Assembly: GCF_003712195.1 (NCBI RefSeq)
Contig: NZ_RDSD01000010.1
Coordinates: 1 to 64,000 of the forward strand
Direction: 5' to 3'
DNA length: 64,000 bases
Source: Proteiniphilum sp. X52
GTDB lineage: Bacteria > Bacteroidota > Bacteroidia > Bacteroidales > Dysgonomonadaceae
In this document: in pieces, positions 8,998 to 18,565 of the stretch
Layout of the letters: each line of letters starts with the position of its first letter
Numbering within the stretch: the first letter of the stretch is position 1
Program-made: the position numbers and the translations under genes
The notes under the pieces: model-generated
The model's database searches: none
Told to the model about the DNA's origin: nothing
What the model saw: only the letters and a program-made list of their open reading frames with translations

Positions 8998-10377
8998 ATG
9001 CTGACAGTAGAAAAAATCGGGGGTACTTCCATGTCCCAGTTTCAGGATGTGCTTCAAAACATTATTAAGGGGGACCGCAAGGGAGATGAGTTGTATAACC
9101 GCATCTTTGTGGTTTCGGCCTATAATAACGTGACCAATTGGTTGCTGGAGCACAAGAAGACCGGAGAGCCGGGCATTTACAATAAATTCTTGAATGGAGA
9201 GGATTATAGTAGCGCGCTGGATGCGTTTTGTCAGCGTTTACTCCTGATCAATGACGGTTTTGCCGATTACGGGCTCGACCTGAAAGAGGCGCGCGACTTC
9301 ATTCGTTTTCGGGTGGATCAGGCCAAAACGGTGCTTTACAGCCTCGCGAAAGTGTTGGCGTCGGGTTATGTGGATCCGAAAGCGATACATCTGGCCGCGC
9401 GTGAAATCCTGGCATCCATCGGCGAAGCTCATTCGGGATGGAATTCCGTCAATATTCTCAATAACAACGGTATCAATGCCCGTTTTGTGGATCTTTGCGG
9501 GTTTAATGACAATGAATCGCTGACCATCGATCAACGGATCCATAAAGAGTTCAGTGACATAGATTTCGGTAGTGTGCTCTGCATTGCTACAGGATACACC
9601 AAAGGGACGGAAGGTATTATGCGTGCTTTTGACCGGGGTTACAGCGAAGTGACTTTCAGCAAGATCGCTGTCGAGGTAAAAGCAGATGAGGCGGTTATTC
9701 ACAAGGAATATCACCTTTCGAGCGCTGATCCCAAGATTGTGGGCGTGGAGAACAGTATTCCCGTGGGACATACCAATTACATCATTGCGGACCAGTTGGC
9801 GGATATCGGTATGGAAGCGATCCACCCCAAGGCGGCGAAACCTTTGGAACTGGCAGGGATCAATATCCGTATAAAAAACACCTTCGAGCCCAACCATCCC
9901 GGAACGCTTATATCGCGTGATTATATTTCACCCGAACCCCGTGTGGAAATCGTTTCCGGTTCGCGAAAAGTGCTTGCCATTGAAGTGCACGACCCGATGA
10001 TGGTGGGTGAAGTGGGTTTCGACGGCCATCTCATGCAATATTTTGTGAAGCATGAGGTGAGCTATATCCTGAAATCGACCAACGCGAACTCTATCACAAT
10101 GGTGGTGTGGGATCATGAGAAGAGCAGGGAATTGGTCAAAGTCCTTCAGAAGCAGTTTTATCAGGTCAGCGCAGAGCCGATGGCCATCATTTGTGCCATG
10201 GGTTCCAATATCGCGCTCCCCGGATTCCTTTACAGGGCCACGAAAGCATTGTATGAGAAAGGAATCAACGTGGAAAGTTTTGCCCAGTCGCTGATGCAGG
10301 TCAACATGCAGTTCGTGATCCAACGTGAACGGTATGAAGATGCGGTGATCGCGCTGAACGAAGCGTTGTGCAAGTGA
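8998..10377 (+). CDS. Aspartate kinase (monofunctional)
   Basis: 459 residues. The N-terminal amino-acid kinase motif is KIGGTSM (residues 6-12), the kinase domain runs to about 300 and two ACT-like regulatory segments follow (about 320-455; REVVS-type SGSRKVLAIEVHD and PMAIICAMGSNIALPGF). It phosphorylates aspartate in the first step to lysine/diaminopimelate, threonine and methionine. The unusual KIGGTSM rather than KFGGTSV marks the distinct Bacteroidales subtype. Which end product inhibits it cannot be told from sequence. Confidence 0.88.
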   Translation: MLTVEKIGGTSMSQFQDVLQNIIKGDRKGDELYNRIFVVSAYNNVTNWLLEHKKTGEPGIYNKFLNGEDYSSALDAFCQRLLLINDGFADYGLDLKEARDFIRFRVDQAKTVLYSLAKVLASGYVDPKAIHLAAREILASIGEAHSGWNSVNILNNNGINARFVDLCGFNDNESLTIDQRIHKEFSDIDFGSVLCIATGYTKGTEGIMRAFDRGYSEVTFSKIAVEVKADEAVIHKEYHLSSADPKIVGVENSIPVGHTNYIIADQLADIGMEAIHPKAAKPLELAGINIRIKNTFEPNHPGTLISRDYISPEPRVEIVSGSRKVLAIEVHDPMMVGEVGFDGHLMQYFVKHEVSYILKSTNANSITMVVWDHEKSRELVKVLQKQFYQVSAEPMAIICAMGSNIALPGFLYRATKALYEKGINVESFAQSLMQVNMQFVIQRERYEDAVIALNEALCK

Positions 10378-10539
10378 TTGTGTATGGCATTCACCTCTGT
10401 TTTTTTGAATAAGGAGGAACGGTGAGAAGGTGGCGAAGGGGGAAGGGAGACCGGAAGACTCGGGAGACCCGGAAGGGCTCAACGCCGCTGGTAATTGGTA
10501 AATAATAATTTGTAAATGATAATTGGCAATTTGGAAACA

Positions 10540-11979
10540 ATGGATTCTTCCAATCAAATGACACCGCTGCCGTCGGAAGGGAGCGGAAATAAAAGGAGTT
10601 TTATTGAACGCTATTCTGCAAGTATCAAGCTGGTGATAATTGGATTCTTAACTCTTTTGTTGTTGATCCCGTTAGGAATGATCCGCGGGCTTATCAATGA
10701 GCGAAAAATCACGAAATCCAGTGTAATTCAAGATATTACTTCTAAATGGAGTGGTGAGCAGATCCTGGCCGGGCCGTGTGTCGCTATTCCGTATAGTCAG
10801 GAGCGGATGGTGAACGACAAGCGTGAAATAGTTCTCAGGGATATCCTCTTGTTTCCTGAAACGCTGGATATACAAGCTAAGGCGGCGGTGGAAAAACGTA
10901 AGCGCGGCATTTATGATGCGTCGGTCTATAAATCCGAGATCACTTTGAAGGGCGCTTTTGATATGAGTGAGATTGAGAAGGCCGGTATTAAAGAAGAAGA
11001 TATACAGTTTGATAAAGCCCGTGTTATCATGGGAATAACCGATCTGAGAGGTGTTCGTGAGGTAGTCTCATTCCAACTTGCCGGGGAGACCTTCCTTATG
11101 GAACCCGGAATTCCGGTGGAAAATTTATTTACCGGCCCGAATCCGGACATGAATATATATATTCCCGACACAGAAAAATCGGTGGCGGCACCGAATGTTT
11201 TTTCCGGGATCTTCGCGGCGGGGCTGAATGCCCGTCCCGATTCGTCGGCCATGACTGCAATGAGGGATGGAAATGCACCCTTTTCAGTAACGTTGTATCT
11301 GAACGGGTCGACGGGATTGTATATTGTGCCGGTGGGGAAAGTGACGACAGCAGCCTTTCAATCGGATTGGTCGGCACCGAGTTTCGGAGGTGATTTCCTG
11401 CCTTCTAACCATGAGATTGGAGATGAGGGGTTCTCCGCCAATTGGAAGATATTGGATCTTAATCGCAGTTATGGACAGGTGGTCCGCGCCGATGACGGTT
11501 CGACAATTAATCTGGTGGCCTCGTCGCTCTTCGGGGTGAAATTCATCCAATCAGTAGATCAGTACCAGCAGAATTTACGGAGTGTGAAATATGGCATACT
11601 GATCATTTTGCTTACATTTGTGGTGGTGCTTTTTATTGAACTGATCAAGAAGAATCCGGTCAATCCGTTTCACTATTTGCTTGTCGGGTTGGCATTGGTG
11701 CTCTTTTATGCGCTGCTCCTCTCCATCTCTGAAATATGGGGATTTAATCCGGCTTACGCCGTGGCGGCTCTCATGACTATTTTTATGATCACACTTCATA
11801 TGGGCGCCATCCTTAAGAATCGGAAACAGGGATTGTTGATCGGTGGGTTGTTGGCTTTTCTCTATGTTTTTGTCTTCCTGTTGATCCGGATGGAAAGCTA
11901 CTCCCTGTTAGTGGGAAGCTTAGGATTATTCGCCATTCTGGCGGTAATCATGTATTATGCGAGGAAGATAAGGATGTGA
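10540..11979 (+). CDS. creD: Inner-membrane protein CreD
   Basis: About 479 residues from ATG 10540; an in-frame ATG at 10516 lies in word-like spacer and is less likely. One N-terminal TM helix (about 25-50) is followed by a large periplasmic domain (about 50-335), then five or so TM helices from about 340 to the end. This is the CreD/Cet topology. CreD affects envelope integrity and colicin E2 tolerance in Enterobacteria; its biochemical role is not established. The strong terminator at 12016 ends its transcript. The creBC-type regulators are not nearby. Confidence 0.88.
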   Translation: MDSSNQMTPLPSEGSGNKRSFIERYSASIKLVIIGFLTLLLLIPLGMIRGLINERKITKSSVIQDITSKWSGEQILAGPCVAIPYSQERMVNDKREIVLRDILLFPETLDIQAKAAVEKRKRGIYDASVYKSEITLKGAFDMSEIEKAGIKEEDIQFDKARVIMGITDLRGVREVVSFQLAGETFLMEPGIPVENLFTGPNPDMNIYIPDTEKSVAAPNVFSGIFAAGLNARPDSSAMTAMRDGNAPFSVTLYLNGSTGLYIVPVGKVTTAAFQSDWSAPSFGGDFLPSNHEIGDEGFSANWKILDLNRSYGQVVRADDGSTINLVASSLFGVKFIQSVDQYQQNLRSVKYGILIILLTFVVVLFIELIKKNPVNPFHYLLVGLALVLFYALLLSISEIWGFNPAYAVAALMTIFMITLHMGAILKNRKQGLLIGGLLAFLYVFVFLLIRMESYSLLVGSLGLFAILAVIMYYARKIRM

Positions 11980-12385
11980 TTTTTATCAGAGATCTCAAAG
12001 TATATACCTTCACATCAACTCTACATTCACCATGTAGAGTTGTTTTTTTATGATTGACAACTACGCATCGGTATTTTTAAAATACTGATAATTCGTGTTA
12101 TGCTATAGCAGTTAACCACGCGTTTCAATCTTATCCCTTTTGATGTTGTGTCACCAATTTTCCCTGATATAGGGGTGCGGGACTGAAAAGTTTCGTAACA
12201 TTGCAGAAAAATTGTCACATGGGGCGGTTTTATTTTAGTGAAAGGCCATCACATTTTAATGAGAAAACTGTTTTTATATGTAAGCCGGACCGAAGAGCGG
12301 AACATGGCATGCCAATAGGGTTTGTTCATTCCGGTCTTTCGCAGGGTTTTATCGGATTTGCAATAAATAAAATGTCAAAGCGTAT
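11980..12385. other. Intergenic stretch after creD
   Basis: Contains the creD terminator (12016-12049) and then about 330 bp without a supported gene. A 62-codon frame at 12201-12389 has no family resemblance. Around 12290-12345 a CGGACCGAAG arm and a TTCCGGTCTTTCG arm flank the palindrome TGGCATGCCA, so a folded RNA leader for the next gene is possible. Confidence 0.4.
12016..12049 (+). terminator. Rho-independent terminator of creD
   Basis: CAACTCTACAT (12016-12026) pairs perfectly with ATGTAGAGTTG (12032-12042) around a 5-nt loop, followed by seven T. It lies 37 bp after the creD stop. Confidence 0.9.
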
Positions 12386-13030
12386 ATGAGCAAAGAAAAA
12401 ATGGAGATCGGAGCAATCTCGAAACCAAGATTTGAATTCCGTTCATTCGGACGTTGTTTTTGTGAAGCGGAAAAACGGATGGCACGTCTCTCGGTTCCCG
12501 TGCCCGAGAAAGTGTGGGAGCGCCGCAGCACGGAGACCTATATAGTAAGCCGCACGAACGACGTGAACAACACGAAGATCCGCGACGGGAAAATGGATAT
12601 AAAAACCCATATTCAGACCGTGGATGGATTGGAACAGTGGAATCCGCTGATGAAGGGCGAGTTTCCCATATCGGCCCAGGTGCTGAACGAAGAGGTATTC
12701 CCCGCTTTTAAAGTGGCTGATTTACCCGTGCTTGCGAAAGAGGCCTATACGCTGGAAGAATTTCTGGGTATGATCGAGGCGCATCCCGACCTGCAGGCCG
12801 TGACAGTGGAGAAAGTGCGTTACGGATATATGGTGAACGATACGATCTGTGAAACCGGTGAGGTATATATCAACGGCGCTATGGTGAAAACCATCGGCTC
12901 CGAGTCCACCGAAGTGGGAGACATCAGGAAGACTATTCAGCAAGTCGGCCTGGAAGGTGTGGAGAATATCAATTACCTGCAAGCGATCAAGCGGGTGATA
13001 GGAATGATAAACAAACCATTGGCAAATTAA
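12386..13030 (+). CDS. Uncharacterised conserved protein, possibly a divergent CYTH/triphosphate-tunnel protein
   Basis: 214 residues from ATG 12386; ATG 12401 (MEIGAISKPRFEF) is as good and may be the true start. I recognise it as conserved in Bacteroidales but know no assigned function. Its order of segments (a basic TKIRDGKMDIKT, then LEQWNP, then VEKVRYGYM, then ETGEVYING and an acidic GSESTEV) resembles the strand order of CYTH enzymes. The next gene, 13 bp downstream, is a true CYTH protein. The CYTH relationship is inference. Confidence 0.7.
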   Translation: MSKEKMEIGAISKPRFEFRSFGRCFCEAEKRMARLSVPVPEKVWERRSTETYIVSRTNDVNNTKIRDGKMDIKTHIQTVDGLEQWNPLMKGEFPISAQVLNEEVFPAFKVADLPVLAKEAYTLEEFLGMIEAHPDLQAVTVEKVRYGYMVNDTICETGEVYINGAMVKTIGSESTEVGDIRKTIQQVGLEGVENINYLQAIKRVIGMINKPLAN

Positions 13031-13043
13031 TTGTATGAAAATC

Positions 13044-13514
13044 ATGGCACAAGAAATAGAAAGGAAGTTTCTGGTCAATTCCGATGCTTTCAAAGACGAA
13101 GCCATCAAGCAAACACGCATTACCCAGGGATATCTCTCTTCTGTCCCGGAACGCACTGTCCGCGTACGTGTTAAGGGCGACAAGGGCTATATCACCATAA
13201 AAGGTGTTGCCAGCGCAAGCGGAGCATCCCGTTATGAATGGGAAAAAGAGATTCCGGTGGCGGAAGTGGAAGAATTGCTGCGGATCTGCGAACCGGGAGT
13301 GATCGATAAAACCCGCTACGAGGTAAAGGCGGGTAAGTTTATTTTCGAGGTAGACGAGTTTTATGGCAAAAATCAAGGTCTGGTTGTGGCAGAAGTGGAG
13401 TTATCCCGTGAGGATGAGCATTTTGAAAGGCCGGAATGGCTGGGAGAAGAAGTAACCGGCGACGCCCGGTTTTATAATTCGATGTTGATGAAAAATCCTT
13501 ACACTACATGGTAG
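13044..13514 (+). CDS. CYTH domain protein (class IV adenylate cyclase/inorganic triphosphatase type)
   Basis: 156 residues from ATG 13044 (MAQEIERKFLV); an earlier ATG at 13035 is in frame. The EXEXK motif EIERK, then TVRVRVKGDKGYITIKG and the ELSREDE acidic strand are CYTH hallmarks of the triphosphate tunnel fold. Bacterial relatives are mostly tripolyphosphatases or ThTPases and a minority make cAMP. It probably forms an operon with the preceding gene. Confidence 0.88.
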   Translation: MAQEIERKFLVNSDAFKDEAIKQTRITQGYLSSVPERTVRVRVKGDKGYITIKGVASASGASRYEWEKEIPVAEVEELLRICEPGVIDKTRYEVKAGKFIFEVDEFYGKNQGLVVAEVELSREDEHFERPEWLGEEVTGDARFYNSMLMKNPYTTW

Positions 13515-13628
13515 TGAAAATTGTATCACCTGATCGAGCATGTTTATGTATTCCCGTTCAACCGTAAGCCGGCTGCGTTGTTATATATAACAGACAGTAT
13601 GGTTGGAGCGATATTTTCAGGTTCGGCA

Positions 13629-13745
13629 TAATGGTGATGATGAGGGTGGTGATGATAATGGTGATGATAATGGTGATGGTGATGAGGGTGGTGATGATAA
13701 TGGTGGTGATGGAGGAGGTGATGATGAGTTGGGTGGTAATTATGG
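13629..13745. repeat. Degenerate GGTGATGAT-type tandem repeat
   Basis: About 115 bp built from GGTGATGAT/GGTGATAATGG units on a trinucleotide beat. It reads Gly-Asp-Asn rich in one plus frame and His-rich in a minus frame (80 codons, 13544-13786). The plus frame has no start codon and stops 17 codons before the next gene. Looks like slippage-grown sequence between the CYTH gene and the membrane protein. Confidence 0.7.
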
Positions 13746-13845
13746 TATGGGGTGAAACGGTACCCAGATGGTGGGGATATCCCCACGGACTGTTCTTCCG
13801 GGTGTGAGTGGTTTGCCGATACGAAAAAAAGGAGAAGGATATAAA

Positions 13846-15309
13846 ATGATTGATATTGCAGCGAAGGTACATGATAAGTTTTCCATTGAGTTCAAGGTGG
13901 GGTTTCTGGTTCGCCGTAAACGCGAGCAAAGTAATTTCTCTATCAACACCTGGATGTTCGTGCCGAATAGCCTGGACATCAATTCACTCACTTATGATAA
14001 ACGTCATTTTTACCGCGATGTGAAGAGCTATATCCGGTTGATAACGCCGGTTTTCCTGTTGCGGGAGATTTCCGGAGGCGACGCAGTTCCTTTGAAGAAT
14101 CTGGAAAGAGTTTTCCATAAAACAGCCAGCGAGCCGACACGCACGGCTATCAGGGAGTATGAGTCACAGATAAAGATGTTTACCGCGATCTTTAAAAGCG
14201 CTATCCGTAACGAGGTGGCACATCTGTTGAATAATCATATCAAAGATGATATGGAATATCTGATCACCTCTTATGTGGAGAGTATCAGGGATATACTTGC
14301 AAAGTTCAGGAATCTGAGACGAATTATCAATGTAGCGACCATTTCTTCCGAATACCTTAATTACTATTTCTTTGCAGATGAATACATCAGCAACCTGGTA
14401 GACCAGAGGACCGCTTATCTTGTTGGATTTCTGCACTCCAAGAAAAGCAGGAAATATGAGAAATCGACCGCCCTTCTCTCCTCGCTCTGGCATGAGGAAG
14501 CGGCATATCGAAAAGAGAAGGGATATGTCAGTGTGGATAAGGATAATCCGGCAAAGAACAGGGAATTTATTTTTCGAAGAAGCATATTGAAGAAATATGT
14601 CGAAAGTGATCTTTTTTTACGCGCGCGTAAAAAGAAAGACGGCGTGCTTGTGGAACAGATTTATTACAGCATGGCTGCCGGACTCTCTATGGTTTTTGCC
14701 ACGGCAGTGGCTTTTTCGTTTCAAATGAAATACGGCAACTTTACGATGCCGTTGTTTATTGCGCTGGTTATAAGTTACATCCTGAAGGATCGTATCAAGG
14801 AGTTGATGCGTTATTATTTCGCCCATAAACGGCTAAACCGGTATTTCGACAATAAGACCGAGATAGGAATGAAGGATGCCACCATAGGATGGATCAAGGA
14901 AGGTATGGATTTCATTTCCGAGGAGAAAGTGCCGCGGGAAGTGATGAATCTGAGAAGCCGGAGCCCTTTGGTCGAGGCGGAAAACCGTATTACCGACGAG
15001 AAAATTATCCTTTATCGTAAGCAGGTCTTCTTAGATCGCGTGGAAATAAACAGAAACAGTGATTACCCCATGGCAGGCATACACGATATTATGCGTTTTC
15101 ACTTCTCCCGTTTTATGCAAAAAACGGATAATCCGGATGAGGCAATATATTACCTGGATGAGGAAGGTCAATCTGTGGAAATTTATGGAGAAAAAGTGTA
15201 TTATTTAAATATTCTTATGCAGCTCCAATTCGAGGACCAGGTTGATTACAAGCGTTTCAGGGTGGCTTTTACCCAGGCGGGAATTGTCGGCCTGGAAAAA
15301 CTGGCTTAG
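13846..15309 (+). CDS. Uncharacterised membrane protein of Bacteroidota
   Basis: 487 residues from ATG 13846, which has a good upstream AGGAGAAGG; the frame is open from 13768 but that stretch is spacer. The first about 270 residues are soluble, basic and helical. Two TM helices follow near residues 283-305 (YYSMAAGLSMVFATAVAF) and 312-330, then about 150 more soluble residues. I do not recognise the family. It stands between the CYTH pair and the convergent hflX. Confidence 0.75.
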   Translation: MIDIAAKVHDKFSIEFKVGFLVRRKREQSNFSINTWMFVPNSLDINSLTYDKRHFYRDVKSYIRLITPVFLLREISGGDAVPLKNLERVFHKTASEPTRTAIREYESQIKMFTAIFKSAIRNEVAHLLNNHIKDDMEYLITSYVESIRDILAKFRNLRRIINVATISSEYLNYYFFADEYISNLVDQRTAYLVGFLHSKKSRKYEKSTALLSSLWHEEAAYRKEKGYVSVDKDNPAKNREFIFRRSILKKYVESDLFLRARKKKDGVLVEQIYYSMAAGLSMVFATAVAFSFQMKYGNFTMPLFIALVISYILKDRIKELMRYYFAHKRLNRYFDNKTEIGMKDATIGWIKEGMDFISEEKVPREVMNLRSRSPLVEAENRITDEKIILYRKQVFLDRVEINRNSDYPMAGIHDIMRFHFSRFMQKTDNPDEAIYYLDEEGQSVEIYGEKVYYLNILMQLQFEDQVDYKRFRVAFTQAGIVGLEKLA

Positions 15310-15379
15310 TCCCTGAGAACCTTTTACATTCCTGTCCACAACTCTCATTTCCTTCAGCGATAAATAAATCCTTTTTTCC

Positions 15380-16603
15380 CTATTCTTCCTCGTAATTCTG
15401 GTACAGGAAATCGTTATAGGGAAAACGGGTGATATGGATCTCTTTCACCTTGTCGTAGATGATTTCCTTCAGGGCGTCGATATTTGTTTTCTCCCTGGCA
15501 GAAATAAAGATACAGTTCTCCTTCATCTTGTGCATCCAGGTCTGTTTCAATTCCTCAAGTGTGTAATTTTCGCGTTTCTTGGGTGTGAGGTCGTCTTCAT
15601 CCTTTACCACATGTGAAAATGCATCGATTTTGTTAAAGACCAGGAGAGTGGGCTTTTCGGTCTCATCAATGTCAAACAGGGTCTTTTCCACCACCTCTAT
15701 CTGTTCCTCAAAAGCGGGATGGGAAATATCCACCACATGAACCAGGATATCGGCTTCGCGCACCTCGTCGAGTGTCGACTTGAACGACTCGATCAGGTGG
15801 GTGGGGAGCTTGCGGATAAAACCGACCGTGTCGGTCAGCAGGAACGGCAGGTTCTCGATGGTTACCTTGCGTACGGTAGTGTCGAGTGTGGCAAAAAGTT
15901 TATTTTCGGCAAACACCTCACTCTTGCTCAGGAGTGTCATCAGGGTGGATTTCCCCACGTTGGTATATCCCACGAGCGCCACACGCACTAATTTTCCCCG
16001 GTTCTTGCGCTGGACAGTTTTCTGCTTGTCGATCTCTTTCAGTTCCTCTTTCAGGCGGGAGATCTTATCGAGGATGATACGGCGGTCGGTCTCCAACTGC
16101 GTTTCCCCCGGGCCGCGCATGATGGTGCCGCCGCCACCCCGTTGCCGTTCGAGATGCGTCCACATACGCGTAAGCCGCGGTAACAGATACTGGTACTGAG
16201 CCAGTTCTACCTGCGCCTTGGCATGCGCCGTCTGGGCGCGCATGGCGAATATGTCGAGAATCAGGCTGGTACGATCCATGATGCGTATTTCAAGCTCCTT
16301 CTCGATATTGCGAAGTTGACGGGCCGACAATTCATCATCGAAGATAACCACACCAATCTCATTCTCATCCTCTTTCACGTAGTTTTCGATCTCTTCCAAC
16401 TTCCCTTTTCCCACAAACGTTACTGTATTGGGTATTTCTAAGCGCTGCACAAAACGTTTCACAGGGATAAGTCCGGCTGTCTCCGCCAGAAAGGCCAGTT
16501 CGTCGAGGTATTCATTCACCCTCTCTTCGTTCTGATCAGGTGTGATAAGCCCTACCAGTACGGCATTTTCTTTTTTTATTTCGTTAGTAATGAAATCTTT
16601 CAT
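15380..16603 (-). CDS. hflX: Ribosome-associated GTPase HflX
   Basis: 407 residues. The N-terminal HflX domain (about 1-195) contains the glycine-rich RGGGGTIMRGPGETQLE hallmark. The G domain (about 200-375) shows G1 GYTNVGKST, G3 DTVGF and G4 NKID. HflX binds and splits stalled 70S ribosomes, as known from E. coli. Monocistronic, ending convergently about 70 bp from the membrane protein. Confidence 0.95.
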   Translation of the reverse strand: MKDFITNEIKKENAVLVGLITPDQNEERVNEYLDELAFLAETAGLIPVKRFVQRLEIPNTVTFVGKGKLEEIENYVKEDENEIGVVIFDDELSARQLRNIEKELEIRIMDRTSLILDIFAMRAQTAHAKAQVELAQYQYLLPRLTRMWTHLERQRGGGGTIMRGPGETQLETDRRIILDKISRLKEELKEIDKQKTVQRKNRGKLVRVALVGYTNVGKSTLMTLLSKSEVFAENKLFATLDTTVRKVTIENLPFLLTDTVGFIRKLPTHLIESFKSTLDEVREADILVHVVDISHPAFEEQIEVVEKTLFDIDETEKPTLLVFNKIDAFSHVVKDEDDLTPKKRENYTLEELKQTWMHKMKENCIFISAREKTNIDALKEIIYDKVKEIHITRFPYNDFLYQNYEEE

Positions 16604-16788
16604 TTTTTTGTCAGATTCAGTATTTGGCTTACGTCAATTGTGAATTCTCAATCTCATTTCTTCTCTTTTATGCTCTATCCCTAATTTCAATTAAATCCAT
16701 TCTCCCACTCTCCCTCTTTTCCATTTTTCTACTCTCCCTCTTGTCCTCTTTTCCACTTTCCCACTTTCTCACTTTTCCTCTTTCAATA
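16604..16788. repeat. Pyrimidine word-repeat spacer
   Basis: From about 16698 to 16786 the plus strand is built from variations on CTCTCCCTCTTTTCCACTTT. It is one of several intergenic spacers in this window made from local repeats of short words. No gene is visible. Confidence 0.5.
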
Positions 16789-17289
16789 CTAAAACCAGAA
16801 TCCAATTCCTGCACTGAAAACCACTTGGGAATAATCCGGAATGAACTGGTATTTTAGTTCGAAGTTGGCCCTTACCCTGTAAGCGATATCATGTTGTACT
16901 CCCAGGCCAAGGTTGGCGCCCAAACGGTGTTTTTTCCGACTCCCATGGGCAAGGTCGCTCTCCTTTGAAGCATTATACTTCCATTGAGAGTAATGAAGAC
17001 CGGCAATCGGATATAATGAAGCCGAGTAAGAAACCGGAAAAATATAATGCGCGTCGGCATCCGTCATCCACATACCCTCTCCTTTCCGTTCCAGGAAATA
17101 GGTGAATGATGGGGTGAAGCGTATATTATTTGTATAATAATAATGGGCATGTATACCCCCTCCTATGCTGTTGATTTCCGCTCCATATCCTGCGTGTGCG
17201 CCTAATCCGAAGGTGCCTTCGAATTGTGCCTGTATTTTTGGAATGAAAAACAGGTGAGAAAGGAAAATTAAAATAAATATTCGTCTCAT
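16789..17289 (-). CDS. Small outer-membrane beta-barrel protein
   Basis: 166 residues. A signal peptide (1-21, ending KIQAQ) is followed by alternating amphipathic strands, e.g. FGLGAHAGYG and GGIHAHYYYTN. The final residue is an aromatic Phe in GIGFWF, the usual C-terminal signal for barrel insertion. About eight strands fit an OmpX/OmpA-sized barrel. Function unknown. Confidence 0.7.
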   Translation of the reverse strand: MRRIFILIFLSHLFFIPKIQAQFEGTFGLGAHAGYGAEINSIGGGIHAHYYYTNNIRFTPSFTYFLERKGEGMWMTDADAHYIFPVSYSASLYPIAGLHYSQWKYNASKESDLAHGSRKKHRLGANLGLGVQHDIAYRVRANFELKYQFIPDYSQVVFSAGIGFWF

Positions 17290-17300
17290 ATTTTAAGAAC

Positions 17301-17327
17301 AAAGAATAAAGAATAAAGAATAAAGAC
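17301..17327. repeat. AAAGAAT 7-bp tandem repeat
   Basis: Three to four head-to-tail copies of AAAGAAT lie just upstream of the barrel protein's start codon on the minus strand. Simple slippage repeat. Confidence 0.6.
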
Positions 17328-17420
17328 TTTCTGAGACAAGAATTGGCAGCCAAGACGAGACTAATGTGCTAATTTATCAATGTGTCGATGTGCTAATGAA
17401 ATCATTATATCATCCAATTT

Positions 17421-17505
17421 CATTGTCCCATTATTCCCATTGGCACATTATTCACATTATTCACATTATTCCCATTATTCCCATTGTCCCATTATTCCCA
17501 TTAGT
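17421..17505. repeat. ATTATTCCCATT/ATTCACATT word repeat
   Basis: About 85 bp of degenerate 9- and 12-bp repeats (CATTATTCCCATT, CATTATTCACATT) reaching the mnmA stop codon. The units abut without spacers, so it is not a CRISPR array. Confidence 0.65.
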
Positions 17506-18565
17506 AAATCATCCCGCTTCCCAGGCAAAGTCTTTTCTCTTTGTCGTATATTACCCCGAACTGGCCGGCGGCGATCCCCTGTACCGGTTCGGAGGAATGG
17601 ATGCGATACATGTCGCCGACTCTTGAAATTCTCCCCGTTGTGAAATCGGGCGTATGTCTTATTTTGAAGGTAATCTCTTTGTCATCATCAAAATCACCCC
17701 AAACATCTTTGGTGATAAATTCAAATCCCTGCAGGTTGATGAGTTCTCCGTACTGATGTTTTGTGTCATAGCCTTTGGAGACATAGACAATATTGCGCTG
17801 TATATCCTTCTTGATAACGAACCAGGGGCCACCGCTCAATCCGAGCCCTTTACGCTGGCCGATGGTGTGGAACCAGAACCCATGATGTTTTCCCAGAATA
17901 TTCCCTGTCTCCAATTCTACGATAAGCCCTTCTTTTCTACCTAAGTAACGCTCTATAAATTCATTGTAGTTGACTTTCCCCAGGAAGCAAATTCCCTGGC
18001 TGTCTTTGCGTTGGGCCGAAGGCAATTTTTCGCGGGCGGCAATGGCGCGCACTTCCGACTTAAGCAGATTGCCGATCGGGAACATCAGTTTTGAAACCTG
18101 CAGATAGCTTATCTGTCCCAGAAAGTAGGTCTGATCCTTCACCCGATCTTTCGCGGTGGAGAGCCAAACCAATCCATCTTGTTCCGTGGTGGTGGCATAG
18201 TGACCGGTCGCTATCTTATCGAACTGATGACCCCATTTCTGTTCAAAAACACCGAATTTGATCAGTTTATTGCACATCATATCGGGATTGGGAGTCAACC
18301 CCCGCTTTACCGAGTCGATGGTATAGCGAACCACACTGTCCCAATATTCCTCGTGCAACGAAACGATCTCAAAACGACAACCATATTTTCTTGCGATGAA
18401 CGACACGATCTCAATGTCTTCCTCCGACGGGCAATCGATATAGCCGTCCTTGTCTTCCATCCCTATTTTTATATAATAGATGGTGGGATTGTACCCCATC
18501 TCTTTTAGCTGATGTACTACAACCGAGCTGTCCACCCCGCCTGATACCAGTGCTGCAATTTCCAT
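17501..18565 (-). CDS. mnmA: tRNA-specific 2-thiouridylase MnmA
   Basis: 354 residues from the ATG at 18565; the frame opens eight codons earlier, but [15 protein letters not shown] is the conserved start. The PP-loop SGGVDSS is at residues 8-14, and two catalytic cysteines occur in [10 protein letters not shown] and GICFLGKV. MnmA activates U34 of Lys, Glu and Gln tRNAs by adenylation and inserts sulfur. Behind a TACCTTTG box at 18594-18587. Confidence 0.95.
   Translation of the reverse strand: MEIAALVSGGVDSSVVVHQLKEMGYNPTIYYIKIGMEDKDGYIDCPSEEDIEIVSFIARKYGCRFEIVSLHEEYWDSVVRYTIDSVKRGLTPNPDMMCNKLIKFGVFEQKWGHQFDKIATGHYATTTEQDGLVWLSTAKDRVKDQTYFLGQISYLQVSKLMFPIGNLLKSEVRAIAAREKLPSAQRKDSQGICFLGKVNYNEFIERYLGRKEGLIVELETGNILGKHHGFWFHTIGQRKGLGLSGGPWFVIKKDIQRNIVYVSKGYDTKHQYGELINLQGFEFITKDVWGDFDDDKEITFKIRHTPDFTTGRISRVGDMYRIHSSEPVQGIAAGQFGVIYDKEKRLCLGSGMIY

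Noticed and set aside
12201-12389. 62-codon frame before the CYTH-like gene
   Set aside because: No family resemblance, no ribosome binding site, and it overlaps a possible folded leader.
13544-13786. His-rich 80-codon minus-strand frame as a metal-binding protein gene
   Set aside because: The composition follows directly from a GGTGAT tandem repeat and other frames through it are open too. No start signal or conserved ends.
17421-17505. CRISPR-like array
   Set aside because: Repeats are 9-13 bp, contiguous and without unique spacers, and there are no cas genes.
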